From Micrasema longulum (taxonomy: Eukaryota; Arthropoda; Insecta; Trichoptera; Brachycentridae), in NCBI GenBank assembly GCA_022494885.1, contig JAGVSM010001650.1:248001-312000 (forward strand): DNA of 64,000 bases, read 5' to 3'. Shown piece by piece: positions 11,790-22,984 of the stretch. The first letter of the stretch is position 1. The number at the start of each line of letters is the position of its first letter. The notes under the pieces were generated by a model. The model did no database searches. It had not been told where the DNA came from and saw nothing but the letters and a program-made list of their open reading frames with translations. The position numbers were made by a program, and so were the translations under genes.

Positions 11790-12375
11790 TGTTTTATACC
11801 ATTTTGTCGCATATACTACGAATTTTAATACTATGAATTTTTTGTTTTTATTTATTTATTTTACACTCAATTTAATTTGTTTTCTTCATCATTATTCCAT
11901 TTTGGCACACCGATTTCAGCGTATCTTGATCATTTTTGTTACATGAAGGTAAGATGATCAGTCTTACGCTTCAGGTACCAGTCCAGGGACTATGAAATAT
12001 TAAAAACATCAGTTTTAAAAAATATTTTTTTCTATCAACCATGTCGAGAATCGAACCCGAGACCTCTTGAATGATAGTGTTTTATACCACTTTTTCGTAT
12101 ATACTACGAATTCAAATGATTTTTTTTTGCTTTTATTTTACACTCAATTAAATTTGTTTTCTTCATCATTATTCCCTTTTCGCACCTAATGGTGCATAGG
12201 GCACTGCATTGGCACACCGATTTCAGCGTATCTTGATCATTTTTGTTACATGAAGGTAAGATGATCAGTCTTACGCTTCAGGTACCAGTCCAGGGACTAT
12301 GAAATATTAAAAACATCAGTTTTAAAAAATATTTTTTTCTATCAACCATGTCGAGAGTCGAACCCGAGACCTCTT
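11790..12375. repeat. Tandem duplication, period about 292 bp
   Basis: TAGTGTTTTATACCATTTTG... at about 11790 restarts as AGTGTTTTATACCACTTTTT at about 12079. Both units hold ATACTACGAATT, a SINE-B body on the minus strand and GAACCCGAGACCTCTT near the end. The second unit has extra SINE-B tail sequence. Confidence 0.6.
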
Positions 12376-12417
12376 AAATGATAGGCAAACGCGCTGAGTA
12401 TTACACCACGAGGTCAA
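11885..12417 (-). mobile_element. Two SINE-B copies in tandem
   Basis: Copy one is about 11885..12078 and lacks the tRNA-like head. Copy two is about 12165..12417 and ends with the full head (GACCTCGTGGTGTAATACTC on the minus strand). They arose by the tandem duplication above. Confidence 0.6.
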
Positions 12418-12442
12418 CTTTATTTACATATAATCGACGATT

Positions 12443-12630
12443 ATGAATCAGGTTGTGGTCCCGTGGCTAGTGTTGCGGACTCACGGATCAGAAGTCCGGG
12501 GTTCAAACCCCACTCCACCCCGATTTAATTTCCATTTTCTAATAGTGAGTTATTTACAACTTGTTGAAAATGGTCACCAAAATTTAAATATTTGGGTAAA
12601 TTATAAGAACGCTAATATTTCTTTTTAAAT
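12443..12630 (+). mobile_element. SINE-D, tRNA-derived
   Basis: The head GGTTGTGGTCCCGTGGCTAG and B box GGGTTCAAACCCCAC are followed by TTCCATTTTCTAATAGTGAG and an A-rich tail. Other copies are at 18137 and 47932. Confidence 0.65.
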
Positions 12631-12649
12631 AAAAAAAAAAAAACAATTA

Positions 12650-13030
12650 ATATACATATAAGGGCGGACATATTGCCGTAAGGCAATTTCTTCCTACCTA
12701 CCTAAACCGTTGAGTTTTAGAAAATTACAAGTACATGGACGTGTTTTAACAGAATATAATTTTTCTATAACAATTTAAAACAAAAGTTAACTAAAAAATG
12801 TACACACTACGAAGAGAGGAGAGGAGAGGTGGTAAGATGGAAAATAGAACCAGAAAAGAACAACTCGAACATTTAGATAGTGACATTTTAATCTCGATTT
12901 AAATGTAAATAAAGAAGGGGGCATCTCTCACATTAGTGAGTAGATTATTCCACAATCAAGAAGGTACTACTGTCAAAAAGGAGGCAAGAAAATTAGAAAA
13001 ATCTTTTTTTATTGATTAAAGTTTAGTTTA
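12650..13030 (-). mobile_element. Non-LTR L2-type 3' end
   Basis: The minus strand holds the 3' UTR, with the hairpin ATTGCCTTACGGCAAT and a short A/T tail. It matches the copy at 52775..53300, and the coding part here is degraded. Confidence 0.55.
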
Positions 13031-13364
13031 CAACATAAAGCATAAAGTTTTATGTGGATACATCAAATAACGCTCCTACCTCTCTAATAGAGTAAAACTC
13101 CTGTTTAAAGAGGATTTCAGAGAGGATCCAGTTCCTTTAAATGAGATATTATTTTCTAAAATGTACATTATTTATACTGTATGGAGTTTGAGATAGGGTG
13201 AGTATCGTAAGTTTTTTCAGTTAAGATTTAAATGTCTTTTTAATTTTGTTTTCATTTATTATTTTTTGTTTTTGTACAATAAACATAACTGATAAAACAG
13301 CGTATTAAAAAAAAAAAGCTTAATGAAATACATATTAATAGTAAAAATACCAAACAAAAAAATC

Positions 13365-13760
13365 CCACAAAGGCATTGCCTGTTCGAGGATATACATGAA
13401 AATGTTAATGAATTTTTGCTCCTTTAATAAATAATGGACAGTTATAATATTTTTGTGTAACATAAGAATGAAAAATAAAAATATTCTGTAAAAGATAATG
13501 TGGAAGATTTTTTTATAGTTATTAAAAAAGGAAATACAAAATATAAAAAAAAAAACACAAAAATATTCCTAATTATTAAAAGGCAACAAAATAAATCATA
13601 GAAAAAAAGAGTTCATATCTTTAGTTTGAATCCAGGAAAGTGCATGTTTTTAAAAGAAGGAAAATTTTGAAAGTTTGTAATAAATGAAATATTATCAGTA
13701 AAAAAATAATTAAACATTTTTGGTCCTATAAAATATGCACGTCTCTGTGCGAGCCTCGTT
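13365..13760 (+). repeat. Repeat G
   Basis: Shares AAAAATCCCACA, TATAATATTTTTGTGTA, GAATCCAGGAAAGTGCATG, AAAAGAAGGAAAATTT and GAAATATTATCAGTAAAAA with 29870..30665. Possibly the 3' part of a retrotransposon. Confidence 0.5.
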
Positions 13761-14609
13761 TTACAATGTGCTATTTCTAACTCACGATTCCTTCTTTGAC
13801 TTGATCTATTTGAATTACTTGTAAATCAATTATGGTACTTAAATATATATTTTAAACATTGATCTTAATAGTAACTATTGATTTAAAAATTTCTGGAAAA
13901 TTATTAAACTTTTTTTCAGTGTTTTATTCATTTGACGCTGCATTTGTTTTGCAACTATTAAATTTAAATTATTTGGAAATTTAGGGTTCTGAGAATTATT
14001 TAAATAAGTGGGTTTTTTATCTTTAACTGATGTATTTTTTGAGCTGTCTTTAATTTAAGATACATCTAGATCTTTAAAAACTTATTTCAAAGGGTAAGTA
14101 AGTTATAAGATTTTTAATATAATTTTAGCGATTGTTTTTTGGGCAGTAAAAAGCGGACGCAAATTTGACTTGCAAGCTCCTCCCCAGCCAATAACTCAAT
14201 ACTGCAGGATAGACTGTACGATTTTTATATTTTTGTTATAACTTTACGAGATTATTTTGTAATGTACAAGTTTTAGTTTTGTAATATATGTACATGAGGT
14301 TAGTTATATAATAAAAGTATTACATATCCTAAGAGTTCTCTCTAATATCCCAAAACAATGAGTTTATCACACCAGAAGTTCTGATTAAATAAAACAGGTT
14401 TTTCTTGTTTGACTGCCTACTAAAACCTTTAAATTGAATAATTCAGCATTACATTTAAATTAATTTGTTGATCTCTATAAATAAGACATAAGGATACAAG
14501 AAGGCTTTGACATCGGACGCCCACAGGATTTGTCAGTTGCTAACAGCGCAGTTTTGTCAACTCTACGGATTTTGTAGATCATAGTATGTACTTTTTAAAT
14601 ACATATTCT
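13761..14609. other. A/T-rich stretch without a gene
   Basis: No supported gene. A TATAAATAAG at 14476 has no initiator at the right distance. Confidence 0.45.
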
Positions 14610-14796
14610 TCTTTTTCATTCCATTTTTGCACCTAATTTAACATTGGCACGCCAATCGCAGCGTATCTTGATCACTTTTTCTTACTCGAAGGAAAAATGA
14701 TAAGTTTTTTTTATAAATATGGCACCATGTCGGGAATCGAACCTGAGATCTCTTGCAAGGCAAGCAAACGCGCTGACTACTACACCACGAGGTCGC
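14610..14796 (-). mobile_element. SINE-B, tRNA-derived
   Basis: The minus strand head is GACCTCGTGGTGTAGTAGTC with B box GGTTCGATTCCCGAC. Body and tail are as in the other copies, shortened in the middle. Confidence 0.6.
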
Positions 14797-14895
14797 AAAT
14801 ACTCATATAATGTATTTATTATTTCGGTCATTTACAATAAATAAAGAAACAGCTCTTTTCATATTAACGTTTCAAATTAAAAGAATAATAGACAG

Positions 14896-15345
14896 GCGCC
14901 GTGGCGCAGTCGGTTAGACGACCAAACGTGAGAATGACGTCGAAGGTTCGATTCCAACAAGTCGCAAGAAGATATTACTTTTTGTTTTAAATTTGTGTGT
15001 TTGTTTAAAAAAAATAATATTTAAATAAACAGCACTCAGTTAAATGGCCTTTTACATATAAATTGCAAATACAGTAATATACACACATGTAAGTAGAATT
15101 AAGTAATAACATCAAAAGTAAAATATGGTATTCAAAACAAATTAAAATCAGCAGTTCTTTACAAATTAAGAAATTAAAAAAAGATCAACAGTCTAAAAAT
15201 GATATAGACAGTTATAAAAATATTGATAAAAAAAAATTGTATAAGAAATATTTATACTATGCTGTGGTGTATTTTTCATAACTTTTTTCTATTTACTCCT
15301 TTGCTGACAAGCCTCTAAAAAAAGGCTTAGCGGGTTACTTCCTTT
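14896..15345 (+). mobile_element. SINE-C, split copy
   Basis: Head at 14896..14970 (GCCGTGGCGCAGTCGGTTAG, B box AGGTTCGATTCC). The matching tail is at about 15255..15345 (CTGTGGTGTATTTTTCATAA, GACAAGCCTCTAAAAAAAGG). About 285 bp of A/T-rich sequence separates them, which suggests a later insertion. Confidence 0.5.
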
Positions 15346-15705
15346 TTAAATAATATATTTTTTAAAAAGTATTCATTTATAATAATACAATTGACATTTA
15401 TTTACATGCGAAACAATTAAAAATAATTTACTTGATTTAAAAGATGAAATCATAAAAAAAAAAAAATGATTAGTAGCTGACTATCGCCGGCTGGAAGATT
15501 TACCTTTAGGCCTTGGTTATTTAGGATTTCGTGCACTTAGAAGCTTTGGGCGTCATAATTTGTTTTTTGTTATTCGGAGTAACTCAAAAATAATACTACC
15601 AAAATGAAGATGCAAACGTACGTCCGAAGACGGCAGATAAAACTGGGCGCTTTTATGGGTTTCTGGATTTTCTAAGGACAGTAAGAACAAAACCAGAATA
15701 GCGGT

Positions 15706-16038
15706 ATCAAAATAGTAAATAATACAAAAAAAACATTTTATGTAAGATAATAAATACGTGTATAATTTTGCGAATTCCATCGAAATCAACGTTATATTGA
15801 CTTTTATTTCCAATCAGTTTAGAACTCACGTCTTCTATGTTTCCAACAAAGGTTTAATACAATATTAATAATTAAATTAAAATAGTAAATAATACAAAAA
15901 AAAAACGTTTTATGTAAGATAATAAATACGTGTATAATTTGGCGAATTCCACAGAAATTAACGTTATATTGACTTTTATTTCCAATCAGTTTAGAACTCA
16001 CGTCTTCTATATTTCCAACAAAGGTTTAATACAATATT
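15706..16038. repeat. Tandem duplication, period about 175 bp
   Basis: AATAGTAAATAATACAAAA, TTTTATGTAAGATAATAAAT, GACTTTTATTTCCAATCAGT and CCAACAAAGGTTTAATACAA occur once in 15706..15866 and again in 15880..16038, with few differences. Confidence 0.7.
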
Positions 16039-16665
16039 TGAGTTTGTCCAAATTTTCGTAGACAAAAGACTGGATTTCACCCCCTTAGGGGGTCATTAAG
16101 ATTAACAAATTACAACAGGGATGGAGAATACTTTGAATAAGGGAATATGGAAGTCAATGTATTTACAGGGCTCATGACCTGTCATTGGCTGGTTTAAGTG
16201 GCCACTTTACACACTGTGTAACATTCACCATTTTGCCTATGTTTGAAAATCCATATTTCTTCAATCCTTCTATTTGTTTATTTTAGTGAAGTCACAGAGC
16301 TAAAACCTTTATTGTTGCGAAGAGATTCATCTGACTGAATTATTTCACATACTAGGCAACGCATAAAAACAATTTTTCAATTTTTAAAAAACTTCTTCTT
16401 GGACCAGTTGGTTTCATTACAATATTTGAGTTTGTCCAAATTTTCGTAGACAAAAGACTGGATTTCACCCCCTCGGGGGTCATTAAGATTAACAAATTAC
16501 AACAGGGATGGAGATAACCTTAAATAAGGGAATGTGGAAGTCAAGGCATTTACCAAAACTAAACCAAACCAGCCAATGACAGGTCATAAGCCCTGTAAAT
16601 GCCTAGACTTCCATATTCCCTTATTAAAGGTTTTCTCCATCCCTGTTGTAATTTGTCAAAGGTTT
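16026..16665. repeat. F1 repeat cluster: one full copy plus a fold-back pair
   Basis: A nearly full F1 copy (about 16026..16405, + orientation) runs from ATTTGAGTTTGTCCAAATTT to CTTCTTCTTGGACCAGTTGG. It is followed at once by a second left end (16415..16545) and then an inverted piece (16560..16665, CCTAGACTTCCATATTCCCT ... CCATCCCTGTTGTAATTTGT), giving a potential hairpin. Confidence 0.7.
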
Positions 16666-16669
16666 AATA

Positions 16670-18130
16670 CCTTAAAATGAAAAAATCACTTGACTTCTTT
16701 AAATAACAGGTTTTCAAAAACTAACTTATTGAGTTCCAATGTAATGCATAAATTGATTATTTGTTTTTTTTTCCGAAAGTTATTTATTTATTGGAAAAGT
16801 GTATTTATTTTAATAAAGGCAAAGGCAATACCATTTAATTTATTATTTTAAAAAAATATTTGATTTTATAAGGTAATTCAACACGGATGCATACTATACT
16901 TTTTTTTTACATCTAAGCATGTTTTTCATTCTTCATTTTGATTCTTAACTTTTAATTACTTTTACAAATTTTCTTCATTTTTTTACTTCAATTTTAATTT
17001 TTAAACAACTTCTATTTAAGTTTTTTTTCCTTCTCTTTTTTGTACTTTAATTAATAACCTAACATAAAATTACTTTATTATATGGAAACTTCATTGGTTC
17101 ATTAGAGTTAGATCCAACTGTGTAAAATATAAAACTATGTAACTGTACTGTATGTTTCCTAAATAAAAGAAAAAAACGAAAAAAAAAAATCAAAAATACC
17201 TAAAAAACATGTAATTTGTAAATATTTGTGGGTACACTTCCTAATGCATATATCCACAATAATTACAGAATAACACCGAAAAGAAATAATAACATTTGGG
17301 ATGTACGTGTGTTAGAAAGAATAGAACCTTAAATATCCATAGTTTCTTTAATCTTTTTATCTGATCTCACTTCCAATGCATTATTTATCTTACGCTCAAT
17401 TACAAAGGCCTTAAACTAGAGATGAAACAGATATCCGGTAATTATTTTACTATCCAGACGGATAACAGGTATTTTCTCAAAATCCGGCCAGATACCTAAT
17501 CATTTGACTGCAAAAATTTCATGAAATCAACGCCACTAAATCGATTTACTGATATTGAGTGGGTTCGGAGAAAAAAGAAATAACCTACATTTTTTGAAAA
17601 ACTGTCTCAAAAAAAACGCTTGTCAGTGTTCAGTATAAACACTAGAAAAAGAATTTGACCCGTTCATAAAAAACGTTTATCAAAGATTTTTTAATCAAAA
17701 CTATACTTTGTGTTAAAAAAATAAAGCGAAGGAAGTGAAACTACCTACAACCACATAATAAAAATTATAAAATAAAGTTATAATAGTGTTATATTTTTTC
17801 AATCTTCCTTTGCTTGTCGACTTAGTATTTTTATTTGTTTTACATTATTGTTGGTGTTTTCATATTATTTTGTAAATTTGCCAAACACGAGAGTCTGACT
17901 CTTTTTTTGTAAGTTATAACCTGAATTGTTCTTTTTTTGTTTCGATTTTTGATTGATTGATAAGTGATCATTAAAATATCATGGAAATATTTAAACTGCT
18001 TTTTACTTTATTTACATTAAAGAAGATTTATATTATTTTACATTTTATATAAAAATAGATTTACCGAAGATGTTCTCTTAATGAAGCACACGTCGATTTA
18101 TTGAAATGTTTTATGACAAAATTAAATTAA
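16670..18130. other. A/T-rich stretch without a gene
   Basis: Long runs of A and T. No supported open frame, RNA gene or repeat match within the window. Confidence 0.5.
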
Positions 18131-18136
18131 AATAAA

Positions 18137-18305
18137 TCGGGTTGTGGTCCTATGACTAGTGTGGCGGATTCACGAATCAGAGTTCCAAGGTTCGAACCCC
18201 ACTTTAATAAAATTTTATTTCTATTTTCCAAAAATTAATTATTTATAACTCGTTGATAATGGCCACAAAAATTTTAATATTTTGACAAATTATAAGAACG
18301 ACAAT
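18137..18305 (+). mobile_element. SINE-D, tRNA-derived
   Basis: GGTTGTGGTCCTATGACTAG head, AAGGTTCGAACCCCACT B box, then the TTTCTATTTTCCAAAAATTA body and a tail like that of 12443..12630. Confidence 0.6.
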
Positions 18306-19160
18306 ATTTCTTCCATAAAAAAAATGTTTTTTAAATTTACCCCAGTATGTAAACTTAAATTGAAATTAATATTTTTAAGTAATACGTCTTCTTTGTACAA
18401 TCTCTATCTTCTCACTAAGACAAAGCTACCTTTTTTTATCACAAATTATTCTTTATTGACTTCCTTCCGGCTGATTTGAGCTGATTGGGATATGTTCTAA
18501 GAGCATCTTCTAAGAGCAACTTTGGTTTATATGCCCCAATGTCCAGAATGTGTAGATTAGTCAATTCATCACACGAATTTTTTGGGATAGATCTTCCGGC
18601 TTTTCGTAGATCTCTTCGCGACTAAACAGCGTGGGATGAAGTTGGATTGGCATAGTTTAGCTCAAAGATTTTGATATTTCGTTTTTTTTAAATATATTGT
18701 ATACTATTATTGTTTTGCCCTTGTTTGTCTTTGCTAAATAGTTTTATGTTCTTTTTGTTCAGTTTCTTGCATTTATGTTTCTTCATGTAACTGTTGTAAT
18801 TGGCTTAGGCCGTAAATATATGATAAACAAATAAATAAATAAACGTTTTTAAGCCATCTATTTAACATTTATTTTGTAAAAAAAAAAAGTTTTTTTTTTC
18901 AAAACGTATATCAGTCTTCAACGGGTTACGTTTACTTGATCTAGATATATGAAAGTTTTCTTTGACGCAACCTTGACGTAACATTCATACATGTATCGTA
19001 TACTATTTGCCAGCGGCAAGGTCAGTAAACAAGGAAATTACGAGGCACCGAGTCAACAATCTTACCCACCGCGTAATAAATAAATTAAAAATTCAGTTTC
19101 TTTCGTCTAAAAGGAATTTAGAAGTTAATGAACTAAACCCCTCCTTTTTTTCTAAATCCT
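18306..19160. other. A/T-rich stretch upstream of CP-B
   Basis: No gene supported. A short open frame at 18282..18479 looks like chance, and nothing else was recognised up to the CP-B promoter. Confidence 0.4.
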
Positions 19161-19165
19161 GGTAG

Positions 19166-19200
19166 TATAAAACATGACGAACTTTATTAGATATTTGGCA
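19166..19200 (+). promoter_or_regulatory. CP-B core promoter
   Basis: TATAAAA at 19166..19172 lies 34 bp upstream of an initiator-like GGCAGTTTTC (predicted start A at 19200). This is followed by GCAGAAAAGGCT at 19210..19221. The match to CP-A and CP-C around and below the start site is what identifies both this promoter and the short first exon at 19238. Confidence 0.65.
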
Positions 19201-19237
19201 GTTTTCTTAGCAGAAAAGGCTCCAAAGAACTCTGAAT

Positions 19238-21812
19238 ATGGAGACTTGTGTAAGTTGATCGATTTTAGTGTAACAAAGGAAAAAATATGTTCTAAAATAA
19301 ACTTTTATTACATTTTTACGGCTGACGGCCTTCGAATACGGATAGATTATTTCTTATGAATAATAATGAATCATATAAAAAAATAATGCGTTTTAAGTTC
19401 AGTACTGTATTTTTATTATTTAACATACATAAATTTTCCTATTTTTAACGGATTTTCATAACATTAATTAACTTTGAGGTTTAGTCAGATTAACAAAACA
19501 TTTTTCTCTAGAAATCAAACAGTAAATCCTAAATAAAATTAAAATTTTATAATTAATAAAACAACTTTGTTTTTAACCAATATTTTTTTATTCTTTTTTT
19601 TCCACCGAGCGGTTTCAAAGCAAACAAAACTTTGTCAAGGTTTACGAAACTAATAAAAAAAGTGATATCAAATTACCACCCGTGTAAGGAAAAAACAACT
19701 TGATTCATTGGGTCCACGTGTAGTATTTAGTGAACATGATAAAAATTAAAAAGGAATCAATTCATTAGTTACGTAAACCTTGACGAAAAAGCTTGTTTGC
19801 TTTGAAACCGGTCGGTGGAAAAAAAAAATTAGTCGTTAAAAACAAAATTGTTTTATTTATTTTATTATAATGAATAACCACAAAGTGAGTGGTTATTCAT
19901 TATGATAATATAAATAAAACAACTTTGTTTTTAACCCTTACGTAACTAATGAATTGATTCCTTTTTATTTTATTTCTATCATGTTCACTAAATACTACAC
20001 GTGGACCCAATAAATCAAGTGGTTTTTTCTTCTTACATCAATTCATTAGTTACGTAAACCTTGACAAAGAAGCTTGTTTGCTTTAAAACCGGTCGGTGAA
20101 AAATAAAAATTAGTGGTTAAAAACACAGTTTATAAACTTTATATTTAATAATTAAGTTTGAAAGATATGTTGAAAAATCTGAAAATTATTATGGTCCTTA
20201 AAATATTGCTTGATTAAAATGACAGCTGCTAAACTAAAGTCACTAGTGATGGGAAATTACTGATCACTGATCATGTACCGACCAAATCGATTTTATCGGT
20301 TTTTTCATGTAAACATGAAACTCTGTTTCCGAAAATTGATATAAAAACGCAAAACAAGCCTATTACAGTGTGTTTAAGACAATTATTCACCAAAAAATAA
20401 GACAATTATACTTTTTTTCATAAAAAAACATCAAATGTTTTTTTTTGCGATAGATTTACATTGATCAATTTGTCCCATCTCTAACATTTTTGTAAAATGA
20501 TATAACTTTGTAAGAACGTCGTTAATAATTTATTTTCATGTTTTTTTATTTTAAAAGCTGATTTCATACAATTATGTTAATTTATATATGTCAAGCATTG
20601 TATTAAAAAAAAAAATTAACACGCCAGATACGAATGATTGTTCGTGTGTTAATACTAATCACTCTTTAGACGTTATTACAAAGTTATGTCGTCACTTTTA
20701 CTGACAACTGTCATTCTAATCAAGCTTTATTTTAAGGACTAAAGTTACTATTTTTTTCCCAGGCTCTCATCGCTCTCCTAAGTCTGGGTATCCTTGTGCC
20801 CGCACATGGTCACAACAACACCAGTTGGAAAGAAGAAGGTCTTGCCAAAAGCCAGGACGAAGAGTATTTAAATAATGGCTACGTTGGCTATGGAAGCTAT
20901 GCCTCTAAAGCCACTCCAGTTAGCACTGATGGAAGAGTGGTTGATACCCCCGAGGAAGCAAAAGCAAAAACCAAAGCTGCGCATTATGCAGCCAAAGATT
21001 CTACAAAATTTTGGGTACCAGCGATAGGTTCTTACGCTCCTGCCACATACACTGCCTGGTCTCTTGTTGAGAATGATGGCAGTTGGAAAGCTGAAGGTCT
21101 AGCTGAAAGCCAGGATTCGAAACAGTACAGCATCAACAATGCATACGCTTCTCCCATTATTTCCACTTTTGCTCCCATCGTTTCTGCCTCTTTGAACGAT
21201 GGAAGCTGGAAAGGCGAAGGTCTTGCTGAAAGCCAAGACTTAGGACAATACAACAAGGCTTATTCACACTATGGGTCTTCTGTTGTGCCTGTGGATTCTG
21301 GTCAATCTGCTTATGCAATTAAAAACGACGGAAGCTGGAAGGGCGAAGGTCTTGCCGAAAGTCAAGACCAAAAAGCATACAACACTTTCTCAACTTATGG
21401 ATCTTACGCTGGCGGTATTCAAAATGATGGAAGCTGGAAAGGCGAAGGTCTTGCTGAGAGCCAAGACCAAAAATTTAACGTTTATTCAACTTATGGATCT
21501 GATACTGGTATTAAGAACGACGGAAGCTGGAAAGGCGAAGGTCTAGCACAAAGCCAAGACATCGGTCAATACAACAAAATCCACTCTGGATATGGTTTAT
21601 ATGTCTCTGCTCCCTTCGGCGCTCAAAACGATGGAAGCTGGAAAGGTGAAGGTCTTGCCGAAAGTCAGGACAAATGGAGTAACACATATGGCACTTTTGG
21701 CAGATATGCCCAAGGAGCAACCCCTTTGGGACCCGATGGAAGAGATCTAGATACCTCTGAAGTTGCTCACGCCAAGTTTGCCCAATTTGCTAGAGCTCAT
21801 AGCTCCGGGTAA
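19238..21812 (+). CDS. CP-B: cuticle-like secreted protein, 353 aa, seven modules
   Basis: Coding exons are inferred as 19238..19249 (ATG GAG ACT TGT, then GTAAGT) and 20763..21812 (after TTTTTTTCCCAG). Exon 2 read alone has no ATG near its start, so a short first exon is needed. The one chosen sits at the same spacing from TATA, initiator and GAAAAGGCT as in CP-A and gives the same 12-nt, phase-0 layout. The signal peptide METCALIALLSLGILVPAHG is followed by seven copies of the 15-residue module: first a degenerate NNTSWKEEGLAKSQD, then NDGSWKAEGLAESQD, then five near-perfect copies. There are two 18-residue motifs. One is between modules 1 and 2 (DGRVVDTPEEAKAKTKAAHY). The other is degenerate and C-terminal (GPDGRDLDTSEVAHAKFAQF). 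Linkers are Tyr/Gly/Ser-rich. The repeats are nearly identical at DNA level, so module number could vary between individuals. No Rebers-Riddiford domain. Exon 2 is sure; exon 1 is likely. Confidence 0.85.
19556..20130. repeat. F3 inverted-repeat element, one full and one partial copy
   Basis: The first copy (about 19556..19856) has arms AACAACTTTGTTTTTAACC / GTTAAAAACAAAATTGTTTT. It also has inner arms CCACCGAGCGGTTTCAAAGC / CTTTGAAACCGGTCGGTGG. Between them lie TACCACCCGTGTAAGG and GGGTCCACGTGTAGTATTTA. A near-perfect palindrome at 19856..19922 (GAATAACCAC..GTGGTTATTC) joins it to a second, inverted partial copy. Confidence 0.65.
20194..20739. mobile_element. MITE-like element with about 48-bp inverted ends
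   Basis: Left end GTCCTTAAAATATTGCTTGA..TGACAGCTG (20194..20242) is repeated inverted at 20691..20739 (CAACTGTCATTCTAATCAAG..TTTTAAGGAC). The interior has a second, weaker inverted pair around GATATAACTTTGTAAGAACG. No open frame, so it is non-autonomous. Confidence 0.65.
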
Positions 21813-21879
21813 ATATTTGTACCTCTTTGGGATCATTAAATGACTGAAATTCATATTATGTATTCATTTAAATAAGTTA

Positions 21880-22270
21880 AAGAAAACAGAGCAAAACAGA
21901 TTGAACAAACACCAGAATGAACTATTCTAAACTTCTAGATGTAGGTTCTGCAGTGCAGATGAGGAAACACCTATACACATTCAATGTGAATGTGATGCTT
22001 TACATCATAAAATGAGCCTCATCCTCAGGGGGCAACTAGTTTAACTAGAGAATGTTAAAGAACTTGCCTCCTACCTATTAACCCGATACTTTGCGGATTT
22101 GGGCTTGGAGGGGGAGATTAAGCAAAATAAAAACTCTCACCTTCCACACAGTAGCCAGGCTCTTTATTGACCTGGGCTTGGTGGACGAGAACTATTCACG
22201 GGGACCTATCACAATAGATCTTCACAGGTCGCAGTGACATCAGGAGCTTACATAGCACTGACCCGGACCA
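21880..22270 (+). mobile_element. Non-LTR retrotransposon 3' coding fragment
   Basis: Translates (one stop inside) as RLNKHQNELF, then SRCRFCSADEETPIHIQCEC. This C-x2-C...H..C pattern is typical of the end of R1/Jockey-type proteins after RNase H. It continues into GLVDENYSRGPITIDL and is related to 3068..3375. It starts about 70 bp after the CP-B stop codon. Confidence 0.6.
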
Positions 22271-22279
22271 CTAAGAATA

Positions 22280-22980
22280 TTTTAATACAAATAAGAAAAA
22301 AAAAATAAAAAAAATATGAAAGTTTGTTCCATTGCTCAATTTTTAATAATTAAGAAACAAAATATTATTAATTTTCTTAAACGTTTTTTTATATTTTTAT
22401 TGTGCAATAATTTTTGAAGGGTCCTATTTTTTTTGTCAAAAAATGTCTATAAAATGTCATTTTATTTATACCGATACTTATGTTTTCATTCGGATAATAT
22501 GCGTTATTCATATTTATAATAAAATTTAACATTTACAATAAATTACCCACGTAAAATTATCAATATTGTTTATAAAAGAAATTGTCAATGTAAAATGCAC
22601 ATGTAAATTGAGCGAGCTTTTTTACTTAAACTGTTTATGCGAGCTTACACTAAAATTGAGCCACTTCTTCCTTGGGAGATTACAGTACGGGTAGGTAAGT
22701 ACGGGTAGCGTATTTTTGTCATGAAAATTCAAATGGAAAAATAAACAAATAAAAAATATAAAAAGCGCGCTAACTTAGTTTTGTTTTTTTTTCAACGATT
22801 TCATTTCACAATTGTCTTAGCAGAATACAAGGTTATTAAACTTTACATATCATATTATATTACATATTTTATTTGTACGAAATATTACCAATCAGCAAAA
22901 ATGCTGGTATGAGGGGATATTATATATAATAACACAATAGTTTAAATAAAAAGTCGATGAAATAACATCACATATCACTC
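22280..22980. other. A/T-rich stretch without a recognised feature
   Basis: No supported gene or repeat. Confidence 0.45.
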
Positions 22981-22984
22981 GTCA

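Larger units (their letters stand above)
19250..20762 (+). other. CP-B intron 1
   Basis: Phase-0 intron of about 1.5 kb, from GTAAGT to TTTCCCAG. It holds the F3 palindromic repeat (19556..20130) and an inverted-repeat element (20194..20739) that ends 23 bp before exon 2. Confidence 0.6.

Noticed and set aside
14476..14560. TATAAATAAG followed by TCAGTT and GCAGTTTT
   Set aside because: The initiator-like sites are 57 to 74 bp from the TATA box, too far for a normal core promoter, and no exon follows.
19174..19359. 61-residue + strand open frame
   Set aside because: It overlaps the CP-B TATA, initiator and exon 1 and has no motif; better explained as promoter plus first exon.
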